A stretch of DNA of 11,642 nt from JAKQHY01 sp034429475 (GCA_034429475.1 DAOUGD010000339.1:1-11642); one strand, 5' to 3'; shown: positions 1 through 6,456, counted from the first letter of the stretch. The notes: generated from the sequence alone by a model not told the origin. Translations and numbers: made by a program.

Positions 1-41
1 TCTCCCCCTCTCCCCCTCTCCTTCTTCCCCTCTCCCCCTCC
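1..41. repeat. 41-nt pure pyrimidine (C/T) low-complexity tract
   Basis: Every base from 1 to 41 is C or T, built from irregular CTCCCC/TCTCC units. It lies in frame with the first gene, where it would encode a Pro/Ser/Leu-rich stretch and has no stop codon. It may be a low-complexity insertion in the coding region or an intergenic-type repeat that has invaded it. The window edge prevents seeing how far it extends. Confidence 0.8.
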
Positions 42-1126
42 GTTTTGAGACCCACCACTACCACCCCGAAATGCTGGAATGGACCGCCGCCGAAATCGCC
101 TCCCTGGTTCACAACGAGGGTGTTCCTCCAAGCGAAATCGTCGTGCTGGCGCCGTTCCTCACCGACGCGCTGCGTTTCGCGTTGACGCACCGGCTGGCGC
201 AGTACAAAGTGCCCGTGCGCTCGCATCGGCCCTCGCGCGCGCTGCGCGACGAGCCGGCGACGCACACGCTGCTCACGCTGGCCGCGCTCGCGCATCCGCA
301 GTGGGGCCGCGCGCCCACCCGCTACGACGTAGTCTACGCCCTCATGCACGCCATCGCCGACCTCGATCTGGTGCGCGCGCAGTTGTTGGCGGACGTGCTG
401 TATCGCACCCAGGACAAGACACCCACACTGCTTTCCTTCGACGCCGTTCAGACCGAGATGCAGCAGCGCGTCACCTACGTGCTGGGTGGGCGCTACGAGG
501 CGCTGCGCCTGTGGCTGACGACCTACCGCGAGGGCGATCCCCTGGAACTGGATTACTTCCTGGCGCGGCTGTTTGGGGAAGTGCTGTCGCAGGCCGGGTA
601 TGGTTTCCACCGCGACCTGGACGCGGCCAAAGTCGCGGCGACGCTGGTGGAGTCCGTGCAGAAATTCCGCTGGATTGCGGGCGATCTGATGTCTGGCAAA
701 CCGTTGGGGCAGGAGTACGTGGAGATGGTGCAGAGCGGCGTCATCGCGGCGCAGTACGTCTGGCGCTGGCAGCAGCCGGAGGATGCCGTGCTGCTTTCGC
801 CGGCGTACACGTTCCTGCTGCGCAACCAGCCGGTGGATGTGCAATTCTGGCTCAACGTGGGCGGCAGCGGGTGGTGGGAACGCCTCTACCAGCCGATCAC
901 GCATCCCTACGTCCTCAGCCGCCGCTGGCCGGTGGGGCAGCCCTGGACGGACACCGACGAAGTCGCCGCGCGGCAGGTCTCGCTGTATCGCCTGGCGCTC
1001 GGCCTCGTCCGCCGCTGCCGCAAGACGATTTACCTCGGCCTCAGCGAATTGGGCGAACAGGGCTACGAACAGCAAGGTCCGCTGCTCAAGGCCATCCAGC
1101 GGGTGCTGCGGGAAGTGCAAGAATGA
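2..1126 (+). CDS. AddB/RecC-like inactive-helicase subunit of an end-resection complex, C-terminal part (5' end outside window)
   Basis: The frame is open from base 2 to the stop at 1126. The first ATG (71) has no Shine-Dalgarno sequence, and the codons before it (RFETHHYHPE) read as ordinary protein, so the gene very likely starts upstream of the window. The visible part begins with a helicase domain 2-like stretch (EIVVLAPFLTDALRF, then HRPSRALRDEP), as in AddB/RecC and UvrD-like proteins where a displaced DNA strand is handled. It ends with a conserved-looking segment (WWERLYQPITHPYVLSR, then IYLGLSELGEQGYEQQGPLL). No Walker motifs and no nuclease motif are present in this portion. Some databases call related cyanobacterial/Chloroflexi proteins 'recombinase family protein' (from memory). 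Context supports a structural or DNA-binding subunit: the next genes are an intact SF1 helicase and a separate PD-(D/E)XK nuclease. The family is an inference; the coding nature is certain. Confidence 0.8.
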   Translation, partial: LPLSPSPSSPLPLRFETHHYHPEMLEWTAAEIASLVHNEGVPPSEIVVLAPFLTDALRFALTHRLAQYKVPVRSHRPSRALRDEPATHTLLTLAALAHPQWGRAPTRYDVVYALMHAIADLDLVRAQLLADVLYRTQDKTPTLLSFDAVQTEMQQRVTYVLGGRYEALRLWLTTYREGDPLELDYFLARLFGEVLSQAGYGFHRDLDAAKVAATLVESVQKFRWIAGDLMSGKPLGQEYVEMVQSGVIAAQYVWRWQQPEDAVLLSPAYTFLLRNQPVDVQFWLNVGGSGWWERLYQPITHPYVLSRRWPVGQPWTDTDEVAARQVSLYRLALGLVRRCRKTIYLGLSELGEQGYEQQGPLLKAIQRVLREVQE

Positions 1127-1129
1127 AGA

Positions 1130-1261
1130 TTTCACGCAAAGGCGCAAAGACGCTAAGGAAGATGAATGTTAACCCGAAATTCTTCGTTTAAAATTGCGAA
1201 TAATACTACAGAATTTAGCCTGTTCTTAAAAATCTTTGCGCCTTTGCGCCTTTGCGTGAAA
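1130..1261. repeat. Intergenic palindromic repeat element 1 (20-bp perfect inverted repeat)
   Basis: The left arm TTTCACGCAAAGGCGCAAAG (1130-1149) is the exact reverse complement of 1242-1261. Pairing continues imperfectly inward to 1158/1233. Both arms have an 8-bp period (CGCAAAGR on the left, CTTTGCGC on the right). The 74-nt interior is AT-rich and holds a further 7-bp inverted pair (AAATTCT 1177-1183, AGAATTT 1210-1216). It fills most of the gap between the first gene and the helicase gene, starting 3 nt after the stop. In a co-transcript it would form a long hairpin. It could be a REP/MITE-like mobile repeat, an RNase III site, or a partial attenuator. No run of T follows the right arm, so it is not a classic terminator. 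Confidence 0.85.
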
Positions 1262-1287
1262 CTCTCTTTTGTTCAGGAAAGTCAAGC

Positions 1288-3549
1288 ATGACCACCCTAT
1301 TTACTCCTCGTCCTAAACAACAGCTCGTCTTGAATTACGACGGCGGCAAGATGGGCGTTTCGGCGGTGCCGGGCAGCGGCAAGACGTGGACGCTCTCGGC
1401 GCTGGCGGCGCGGCTCATCGTGGAGGGCAAGCTGGCGGATGACCAGGAAGTGCTCATCGTCACGCTCGTCAACTCGGCGGTGAAGAACTTTGCGGGGCGT
1501 GTGGCGCGCTTCATCAAAGAGGGGGGCCTGCTCCCCAACGTCGGCTACCGCGTGCGGACGCTGCACGGCCTGGCGCACGACATCGTCCGTGAGCGTCCCG
1601 CCCTGGCCGGCCTCTCGGACGATTTCCAAATCATGGACGAGCGCGCCGCGACGGAAATCCTGCAAGAGGCGGCGCTGACGTGGGTGCGCAGCCATCCCGA
1701 CAGCGTGGACGACCTCTTGCGCGACGACCTCGACGGCAACAAGGCCGAGTGGGTGCGCCGCGATCAGTGGCCGGATCGCGTCGTGAACATCGCAACCAGC
1801 TTCATCAAACAGGCCAAAGACTTGCAACTCACCCCGGCGGATTTGCGCTACCGGCTCGACCACTTCGACGAACCCGCGCTGTTTTTGGAGATGGGCGCGG
1901 CCATCTACGCGGATTACCAGCGCGCGCTGGCCTATCGCGGCGCGGTGGACTTCGACGACCTGATCCGCCTCGCGCTCAACGCCCTGCGTCTCGATCCTGC
2001 GTTCCTGGGGCGGCTGCGGCAGCGTTGGCCGTACATCCTGGAAGACGAGGCGCAAGACAGCAGCCGCCTGCAAGAAGAAATCCTCAAGCTCCTCGTTGGC
2101 CCGGAGGGCAACTGGGTGCGCGTGGGCGACCCCAACCAGGCGATTTACGAGACGTTCACCACCGCCAGCCCGCACTACCTGCGCCGCTTCCGCGAGCGCG
2201 ACGACGTGTTCGACCGCGACCTGCCCAACTCCGGGCGCTCGATGCAGAGCGTCATTGATCTGGCGAACCATCTCATTGACTGGACGGCGACGGCCCATCC
2301 GGTGGCCGCCATCCGCGACGCGCTGGCCGAACCCAAAATCGAACCGGCGCCGCCCGGCGACCCGCAGCCTAATCCGCCCGACGACCCCGCCAAAATCTGG
2401 CTGGTGGAGCGTGCGTTCTCCCCGCAGGCGGAAGTCGCGGCGGTGACGACCTCGGTGCAGCGCTGGCTGGCCGAACATCCAGAGGGGACAGTGGCGGTGC
2501 TCGCGCCGCGCAACCAGCGCGGCAAGCTGGTGGAAAAGGCGTTGGAGGAGCACAAAATCCCGTTCATCTCGCTCCTGAACACCACCCCGCAGACGCGCAA
2601 GGCGGCGGGCGCGCTGAACTACATCATCCGCTATCTGGCGGAGCCGACGTCGGCCAAACTGCTGGCGGCCGTCTACCGCGTCTGGCGGCGCGACGACCGC
2701 GAGGATGCGGAGCTGGCGCGGCAGGTGGATCAGGTCGCCAAGCTCATCGCCAAAATCCCGCACGTGGAGGACTTCCTCTGGCCGCGCGCGCAGTGGGACT
2801 GGGCGGACGGGCTGGATTTGGAGAACGAGCAGCCCGCGCTCCACGAGCATCTGCTGACATTCCGGGAATTGGTGCAGCGCTGGCAGGACGCCACGGCGCT
2901 GCCGATTGACCAGATTATCCTCACGCTGGCGCAGGACTTGTTCGACCAGCCGGCCGATCTGGCGATTGCGTACAAGCTCGCGGTGGTGCTGCGGCAGGCC
3001 GTCGACGCCCATCCCGATTGGCGATTGCCGGAGCTGGCGCAGGAGTTGGCCGTCGTCGCCCGCAACGAGCGCAAATTCCTCGGCTTCACGGACGAGGACA
3101 CCGGCTTCGACCCCGACGCCTACCGGGGCAAAGTCGTCGTCGCCACGATGCACAAGGCCAAAGGGCTGGAATGGGACAAGGTCTATTTGATGTCGGTGAA
3201 CGACTACGACTTCCCCTCGGCGATGCCGCAGGACACGTTTATCGGCGAATCGTGGTTTGTGCGCGATAGCCTCAACCTGGAAGCGGAAGCGCTGGCGCAG
3301 CTCAAGGCGCTCTACGAGAACCCGGACTTCTTCTTCTACGACGAGGGTCTGGCGACGCTGCACGCGCGTCACGAATACGCCGCCGAGCGCCTGCGCCTGT
3401 TCTACGTCGGCATCACCCGCGCCCGCCGCGAGCTAACCGTGACGTGGAACACCGGTCAGCGCGGCACGTCGCAGCCCGCCGTCCCCTTCATCGCCTTGCA
3501 AACGTGGTGGGAACAACAGAGGAAGGCCACGATGCCGGAAGATGTGTAA
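1288..3549 (+). CDS. UvrD/PcrA/AddA-type superfamily 1A ATP-dependent DNA helicase
   Basis: The protein is 753 aa with all SF1 motifs intact: Q-motif region (PRPKQQ, 8-12), Walker A PGSGKT (28-33), motif Ia around 57-72 (IVTLVNSAVKNF), VDFDDLI of subdomain 1B, Walker B/motif II EDEAQD (252-257), motif III GDPNQAIY (280-287), motif V ATMHKAKGLEWD (619-630) and motif VI ERLRLFYVGITRAR (700-713). It should be an active 3'-5' translocase/helicase. It has no C-terminal RecB-type nuclease domain, unlike true AddA; the nuclease is on a separate gene at 4183. The start at ATG 1288 is chosen because AGGAAAG (1275-1281) sits 6 nt upstream. The longer frame from a TTG at 1252 would begin inside the repeat arm. 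It probably pairs with the preceding AddB/RecC-like protein, in the way AddA/AddB or RecB/RecC do. Codon use is strongly GC-rich. Confidence 0.95.
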   Translation: MTTLFTPRPKQQLVLNYDGGKMGVSAVPGSGKTWTLSALAARLIVEGKLADDQEVLIVTLVNSAVKNFAGRVARFIKEGGLLPNVGYRVRTLHGLAHDIVRERPALAGLSDDFQIMDERAATEILQEAALTWVRSHPDSVDDLLRDDLDGNKAEWVRRDQWPDRVVNIATSFIKQAKDLQLTPADLRYRLDHFDEPALFLEMGAAIYADYQRALAYRGAVDFDDLIRLALNALRLDPAFLGRLRQRWPYILEDEAQDSSRLQEEILKLLVGPEGNWVRVGDPNQAIYETFTTASPHYLRRFRERDDVFDRDLPNSGRSMQSVIDLANHLIDWTATAHPVAAIRDALAEPKIEPAPPGDPQPNPPDDPAKIWLVERAFSPQAEVAAVTTSVQRWLAEHPEGTVAVLAPRNQRGKLVEKALEEHKIPFISLLNTTPQTRKAAGALNYIIRYLAEPTSAKLLAAVYRVWRRDDREDAELARQVDQVAKLIAKIPHVEDFLWPRAQWDWADGLDLENEQPALHEHLLTFRELVQRWQDATALPIDQIILTLAQDLFDQPADLAIAYKLAVVLRQAVDAHPDWRLPELAQELAVVARNERKFLGFTDEDTGFDPDAYRGKVVVATMHKAKGLEWDKVYLMSVNDYDFPSAMPQDTFIGESWFVRDSLNLEAEALAQLKALYENPDFFFYDEGLATLHARHEYAAERLRLFYVGITRARRELTVTWNTGQRGTSQPAVPFIALQTWWEQQRKATMPEDV

Positions 3550-3560
3550 ATGAATTTTTT

Positions 3561-3643
3561 AACGCAGAGGCGCAGAGACGCAGAGACGCAAAGATTTTGT
3601 TTTTCTCTGTGAACTCTGTGTGCTCTGTGGCTATTTTACAGAG
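3561..3643. repeat. Intergenic repeat element 2 (8-bp and 9-bp tandem units, partly complementary)
   Basis: The left half has four 8-bp units (GCAGAGGC 3564, GCAGAGAC 3572 and 3580, GCAAAGAT 3588). After a T-rich spacer, the right half has three CTCTGTG units at 9-bp spacing (3605, 3614, 3623). CAGAG on the left can pair with CTCTG on the right, giving a bulged hairpin. A further ACAGAG (3638-3643) overlaps the Shine-Dalgarno of the next gene and is an exact complement of CTCTGT at 3623-3628. The unit is clearly related to element 1 (CGCAAAG versus CGCAGAG), so both gaps beside the helicase gene carry the same repeat family. Confidence 0.8.
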
Positions 3644-3652
3644 GAGAGTGCT

Positions 3653-4177
3653 ATGCCCAGGAGAACTAAAAGCGAAACGGTTCCGGCGGCGATGGAGCCG
3701 CGTTACAACGAAATTGCGGCTTTGATAGAGGCAATTTGTACGGAACACCTCAATGCTGAATATGCGACCGTCTGCCGGCAGATGGCGGCGACTTTGGCGC
3801 GCAAGCGGCCTTCCCCGCTGGTGGGGGGCCGGGCGAATACGTGGGCGGCGGCCATCGTTTATACCGTCGGCAGCGTCAACTTTTTGTTTGACAAGACCCA
3901 GACGCCCCACATGCGCGCTGATGAGTTGGCGACCATCTTTGGGGTAAGCAAAAGCACTGCTGCCAATAAGTCCAGGGAGATTAAGACTATGTTGAATATT
4001 GATATCTTTGACTCCAACTGGACTTTGCCGAGCAAGATGGATGCCAACCCGGTCGCCTGGATGGTTTCAATCAACGGATTTATCGTAGACGTGCGGTCTA
4101 TGCCGCGCGAGGTTCAGGAAGAGGCGTATCGCAAGGGGCTGATTCCCTATTTGCCGGACGCCGGGCAAGAAGAGTAA
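3653..4177 (+). CDS. DUF6398-like small protein with a helix-turn-helix-like segment
   Basis: The protein is 174 aa. ATG 3653 is the start: GAGGAG (3641-3646) is spaced 6 nt from it, whereas the upstream in-frame GTG at 3620 lies inside the repeat. The pattern CTEHLNAEYATVC (29-41), RKRPSPLVGG (50-59), WAAAIVYTVGSVNFLFDKTQTPH (64-86) matches what I remember of the DUF6398 family, whose function is unknown. Residues about 88-112 (RADELATIFGVSKSTAANKSREI) look like a helix-turn-helix, so DNA or nucleic-acid binding is plausible. No signal peptide or membrane segment is present. The stop is 5 nt before the nuclease start, so the two are almost certainly co-translated. Whether it belongs to the resection complex or regulates it is unknown. 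GC is lower than in the flanking helicase and nuclease genes. Confidence 0.85.
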   Translation: MPRRTKSETVPAAMEPRYNEIAALIEAICTEHLNAEYATVCRQMAATLARKRPSPLVGGRANTWAAAIVYTVGSVNFLFDKTQTPHMRADELATIFGVSKSTAANKSREIKTMLNIDIFDSNWTLPSKMDANPVAWMVSINGFIVDVRSMPREVQEEAYRKGLIPYLPDAGQEE

Positions 4178-4182
4178 GCGCG

Positions 4183-5010
4183 ATGGCCTTGCCCGCCGAT
4201 TTCCAGTTCAGCCAATCCAGCCTGCAAGACTTTGTGGACTGCCCGCGCCGCTTTCAGTTGCGTTATCTATGGGACGTGGCCTGGCCCGCCGTCGCTGCCG
4301 AGCCGATTGAGGAGCACGAGCGCCACATCCAGCACGGGCTGACCTTCCACCGGATGGTGCAGCAGCACCTTGTGGGCCTGCCGGAAGAAGCCCTGATGCG
4401 CATGGCCGACGGCGACCTCGCGCGCTGGTGGGCCAACTATCGCACGTACCGCCCGGCGGACTTGCCCGGCGCGCGTTACCCGGAGATGATCCTTACGGCG
4501 ACGGTGGCCGGATACCGGATGGTCGCCAAGTATGACCTGCTGGTGGTGCAGCCGGGCGAGCGCGCCGTCATCCTGGACTGGAAAACGTCCCAGAAGCGTT
4601 CTTCGTCGGCGGCGCTCAAGCTGCGCTTGCAGACGCGCGTCTACCGCTACCTGCTGGTGCGCGCGGGCGCGCATTACAACGGCGGCGCTCCCCTGGCCCC
4701 GGAGCAGGTCGAAATGCGCTACTGGTTCGCCGAATTCCCGGAGTCGGTGGAGCGATTGCCCTACGACGCCGCGCAGTTCGCCGAGGACGCGCACACCTTA
4801 ACCGACCTCATCACCCAAATTGCCGCCCTGGGCGACGACGACTTCCCTCTGACCTCGGACGAGCGCCGCTGCCAGTATTGCCTCTACCGCTCCTACTGCG
4901 AGCGCGGCGTCCAGGCCGGGCAGATGGACGCGATGGAGGATGAGGACGCGCCTGCGACGATCAATGAGCTGAGTTTTGATTTTGAGCAGATTGCGGAGAT
5001 TGCGTTTTGA
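4183..5010 (+). CDS. Stand-alone PD-(D/E)XK nuclease (AddB C-terminal/Cas4/RecB-like) with predicted 4Fe-4S site
   Basis: The protein is 275 aa. It opens with FSQSSLQDFVDCPRRFQLRYL (9-29), typical of PDDEXK_1/Cas4-type nucleases. A His (H51 or H56 in HGLTFHRMV), D118 (AKYDLL), D132 and K134 (ILDWKT) and the QxxxY motif Q150-Y154 (QTRVY) make up the expected metal-dependent active site. C20 with C230, C233 and C239 (CX2C X5 C) matches the iron-sulfur cysteine spacing of AddB and Cas4 nucleases. It should cut single strands unwound by the helicase encoded upstream. It begins 5 nt after the DUF6398-like gene with only a weak upstream SD (AAGAAGAG), suggesting translational coupling. The C-terminal tail is acidic (EDEDAP...DFEQ). 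A CRISPR Cas4 role is unlikely, as no cas gene or array is present. Confidence 0.92.
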   Translation: MALPADFQFSQSSLQDFVDCPRRFQLRYLWDVAWPAVAAEPIEEHERHIQHGLTFHRMVQQHLVGLPEEALMRMADGDLARWWANYRTYRPADLPGARYPEMILTATVAGYRMVAKYDLLVVQPGERAVILDWKTSQKRSSSAALKLRLQTRVYRYLLVRAGAHYNGGAPLAPEQVEMRYWFAEFPESVERLPYDAAQFAEDAHTLTDLITQIAALGDDDFPLTSDERRCQYCLYRSYCERGVQAGQMDAMEDEDAPATINELSFDFEQIAEIAF

Positions 5011-5022
5011 GGTGGGGTAAGG

Positions 5023-5050
5023 TTGAAAAAAGGTGGGGGGAAGGTACAAT
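5023..5050 (+). promoter_or_regulatory. Sigma70-type promoter of the lipoprotein gene
   Basis: TTGAAA (5023-5028), 16-bp spacer, TACAAT (5045-5050): each hexamer matches the consensus at 5 of 6 positions. It lies just after the nuclease stop codon. A transcript from about 5057 would give a ~35-nt leader to GTG 5093 with its SD, but almost none to ATG 5063. This separates the lipoprotein gene from the operon upstream. Confidence 0.6.
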
Positions 5051-5092
5051 GGGTGTGAAAGGATGTCAGGTGCAAAAAAGAGGAGCGAGGAA

Positions 5093-5650
5093 GTGGGTTT
5101 GAGAAGATACCGGGTGTGGATATGGTTGATTAGTTTGTTGTTGGTCGCGTGTGTTTCACCAACGGCTCGTTTTGTACGCCCGCCCACGATTACTCCAGAG
5201 TCATTTAGATCATCTTTGCCCGGCTTCTTGAACATGGTGTCACCAGCCCCCGACGAAGTTATTTCCTTGAGGGAGTACAATCGGGTTGGTTCTGACGTCC
5301 GGTTCAGTGTGCGCGAAGCTCCTGGCGTTTGCATTGAGGTTGATGCTACAGTCTTGCTTACTGATGGAGATCATTGGAATGCATCAGATGTGGTTTCCCG
5401 AACTACGATTTGGGTGGATGGGGAGCGTCGAGAAAACGTAGGTCTTATTGATGATTATGCCATATCCAACACAATATCTTTTATGGATGCTATGGGAGTG
5501 GTTGTTGGGCAAGCGAGCGTAGGCGGGCCGTATGCATGGTGTGTTGCCAGCCCTTTGGATAGGCTTGGAGAACATAGCGTGAATGTGACCTTTGTGCGCA
5601 GTACGGATGAAGTTGAGGAATACAACTGGAGTTTTGAGTTGATGGAGTAG
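5093..5650 (+). CDS. Predicted secreted lipoprotein of unknown function
   Basis: With GTG 5093 as start the product is 185 aa: a basic n-region (MGLRRYR), hydrophobic core VWIWLISLLLVA and a lipobox LVAC with the lipidated Cys at residue 20. AGGAG (5081-5085) lies 7 nt before this GTG and the promoter at 5023-5050 fits it. An ATG at 5063 would add a charged N-terminus and sit about 6 nt from the expected transcript start. The mature part is Thr/Pro-rich at first (anchor linker), then appears beta-rich, ending GEHSVNVTFVRSTDEVEEYNWSFEL, reminiscent of an Ig-like strand pattern. Two cysteines (C80, C150) could form a disulfide. I do not recognise the family. GC is about 45% on a sampled line, well below the upstream genes, consistent with acquisition. 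Confidence 0.75.
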   Translation: MGLRRYRVWIWLISLLLVACVSPTARFVRPPTITPESFRSSLPGFLNMVSPAPDEVISLREYNRVGSDVRFSVREAPGVCIEVDATVLLTDGDHWNASDVVSRTTIWVDGERRENVGLIDDYAISNTISFMDAMGVVVGQASVGGPYAWCVASPLDRLGEHSVNVTFVRSTDEVEEYNWSFELME

Positions 5651-5752
5651 ATCTGCACTTGGGGTAATACAGCAAGGGTTACGTGATGTAAGTAGGTTGA
5701 TTATACCGACCGATGCAGTGCATTTTCACTCGGATATTACTGCGCTGCGTCG

Positions 5753-5768
5753 CACCTGCGCGCAGGTG
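5753..5768. other. Perfect 16-bp palindrome CACCTGCGCGCAGGTG
   Basis: CACCTGCG is followed directly by its reverse complement CGCAGGTG. Outer CTGC (5745-5748) and GCAG (5771-5774) extend the symmetry with an internal mismatch. It sits in the ~210-nt gap between the lipoprotein gene and the small-ORF/nucleotidyltransferase pair, about 95 nt before the small ORF. It may be a dimeric operator, a cruciform, or a remnant of a mobile-element end. The rest of the gap (5651-5861) shows no gene. Confidence 0.55.
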
Positions 5769-5861
5769 ATGCAGAATAGTTAGGCGGCTTCACGGCATCT
5801 TTGGCAAAAGAAATGTCGCTGTCATAGATAGTGTGTAACGAGAAGATATTGAGGAAAGAAA

Positions 5862-6074
5862 ATGACGGTTAGTGAGGTTGCTTTAACGGTAGACCGAAAA
5901 GCTTTTTCGGTCAGGTCTGACTTTGAATCCTCCGAAGAACAGCGCTATTGGTTAGCGCGGTTGCCGTATGAACGCTTACAACACATGGAAAGACTAAGGC
6001 GGATCAATTATGGACGTAGCGCTACCTCCCGACTTCAAAGAATTCTTACAATTACTGAAAGACAAGGAAGTTAA
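5862..6074 (+). CDS. Small protein partner of the nucleotidyltransferase (putative antitoxin/partner)
   Basis: The product is 70 aa, with SD GAGGA (5851-5855) 6 nt before ATG 5862. The segment EEQRYWLARLPYERLQHMERLRRINYG (25-51), followed by RLQRILTITER, resembles a small protein type that I recall being encoded just before nucleotidyltransferase genes in many bacteria. It is charged, probably helical, with no signal peptide. Its last 65 nt overlap the nucleotidyltransferase gene in the +1 frame, so the two are translationally linked. A weak promoter (TTGGCA 5801, TAGATA 5825, 18-bp spacer) is possible. The antitoxin label is an inference from gene order and size only. Confidence 0.75.
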   Translation: MTVSEVALTVDRKAFSVRSDFESSEEQRYWLARLPYERLQHMERLRRINYGRSATSRLQRILTITERQGS

Positions 6075-6456
6075 ATATTTACTGATAGGCGGCTATGCTG
6101 TGGGCTATCACGGTTATCCCCGGGCCACCGGAGATATAGATGTGTGGGTAGCTATCCAACCCGACAATGCGGAGCGGCTGGTGGCGGCTTTACGTGAGTT
6201 TGGGTTTGACTATCCAGAGCTATCGGTCGAATTATTCCTGAAAGAGAAAAGCATTGTGCAGATGGGGATAGCGCCTATGTGCATTGAAGTAGTCACCAGT
6301 ATTTCCGGGGTCAGTTTTGATGCATGTTATACAGCGCGGGTGGTGGATGAACTCGATGGTGTGGAAGTGAGCATTATTGGGCTGGAGGATTTGAAGATCA
6401 ATAAGAAAGCCAGTGGTAGACATAAAGATTTGAATGATCTGGAGCACTTGCATTGA
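6010..6456 (+). CDS. Minimal nucleotidyltransferase, AbiEii/DUF6036-like (toxin-antitoxin type)
   Basis: The product is 148 aa. The nucleotidyltransferase signature is clear: GGYAVGYHG (27-35), RATGDIDVWV (38-47) with metal-binding D42 and D44, and a likely third acidic residue E93 (MCIEVVTSI), where relatives usually have Asp. The C-terminal segment LKINKKASGRHKDLNDLEHL is typical of DUF6036/AbiEii-type family members. Such enzymes transfer nucleotides to RNA or protein; some are toxins (AbiEii, MenT) and others act as antitoxins (MntA). The ATG at 6010 has AGGCGGA (5997-6003) 6 nt upstream, inside the preceding small ORF. GC is about 45% on a sampled line. No HepT-like partner is adjacent, so an MntA/HepT system is unlikely. 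Confidence 0.85.
   Translation: MDVALPPDFKEFLQLLKDKEVKYLLIGGYAVGYHGYPRATGDIDVWVAIQPDNAERLVAALREFGFDYPELSVELFLKEKSIVQMGIAPMCIEVVTSISGVSFDACYTARVVDELDGVEVSIIGLEDLKINKKASGRHKDLNDLEHLH

Noticed and set aside
79..1191. Second + strand open frame (about 370 codons) overlapping the first gene
   Set aside because: Extremely Arg/Ala-rich, no motifs; an out-of-frame shadow of the AddB/RecC-like gene.
1297..3372. Long open frame on the - strand (about 691 codons) antisense to the helicase gene
   Set aside because: Arg/His/Val-rich composition typical of the antisense shadow of a GC-rich gene; the + strand frame has all SF1 helicase motifs.
3561..3629. CRISPR-like array in the 8-bp/9-bp tandem units
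   Set aside because: Units are far too short and have no spacers; this is a short tandem repeat with inverted halves.
4183..5010. Nuclease as CRISPR-associated Cas4
   Set aside because: Cas4-like fold and cysteines, but no cas1/cas2 or repeat-spacer array anywhere in the window; helicase neighbours favour AddB-like resection.
4798..5334. - strand open frame of 178 codons spanning the nuclease end and lipoprotein start
   Set aside because: Runs across a promoter and two well supported + strand genes, with no recognisable domain.
5640..5785. Complete integron attC site ending at GTTAGGC
   Set aside because: No RYYYAAC partner box in the ~140 nt upstream and no integrase; only the R' box-like heptamer is seen.
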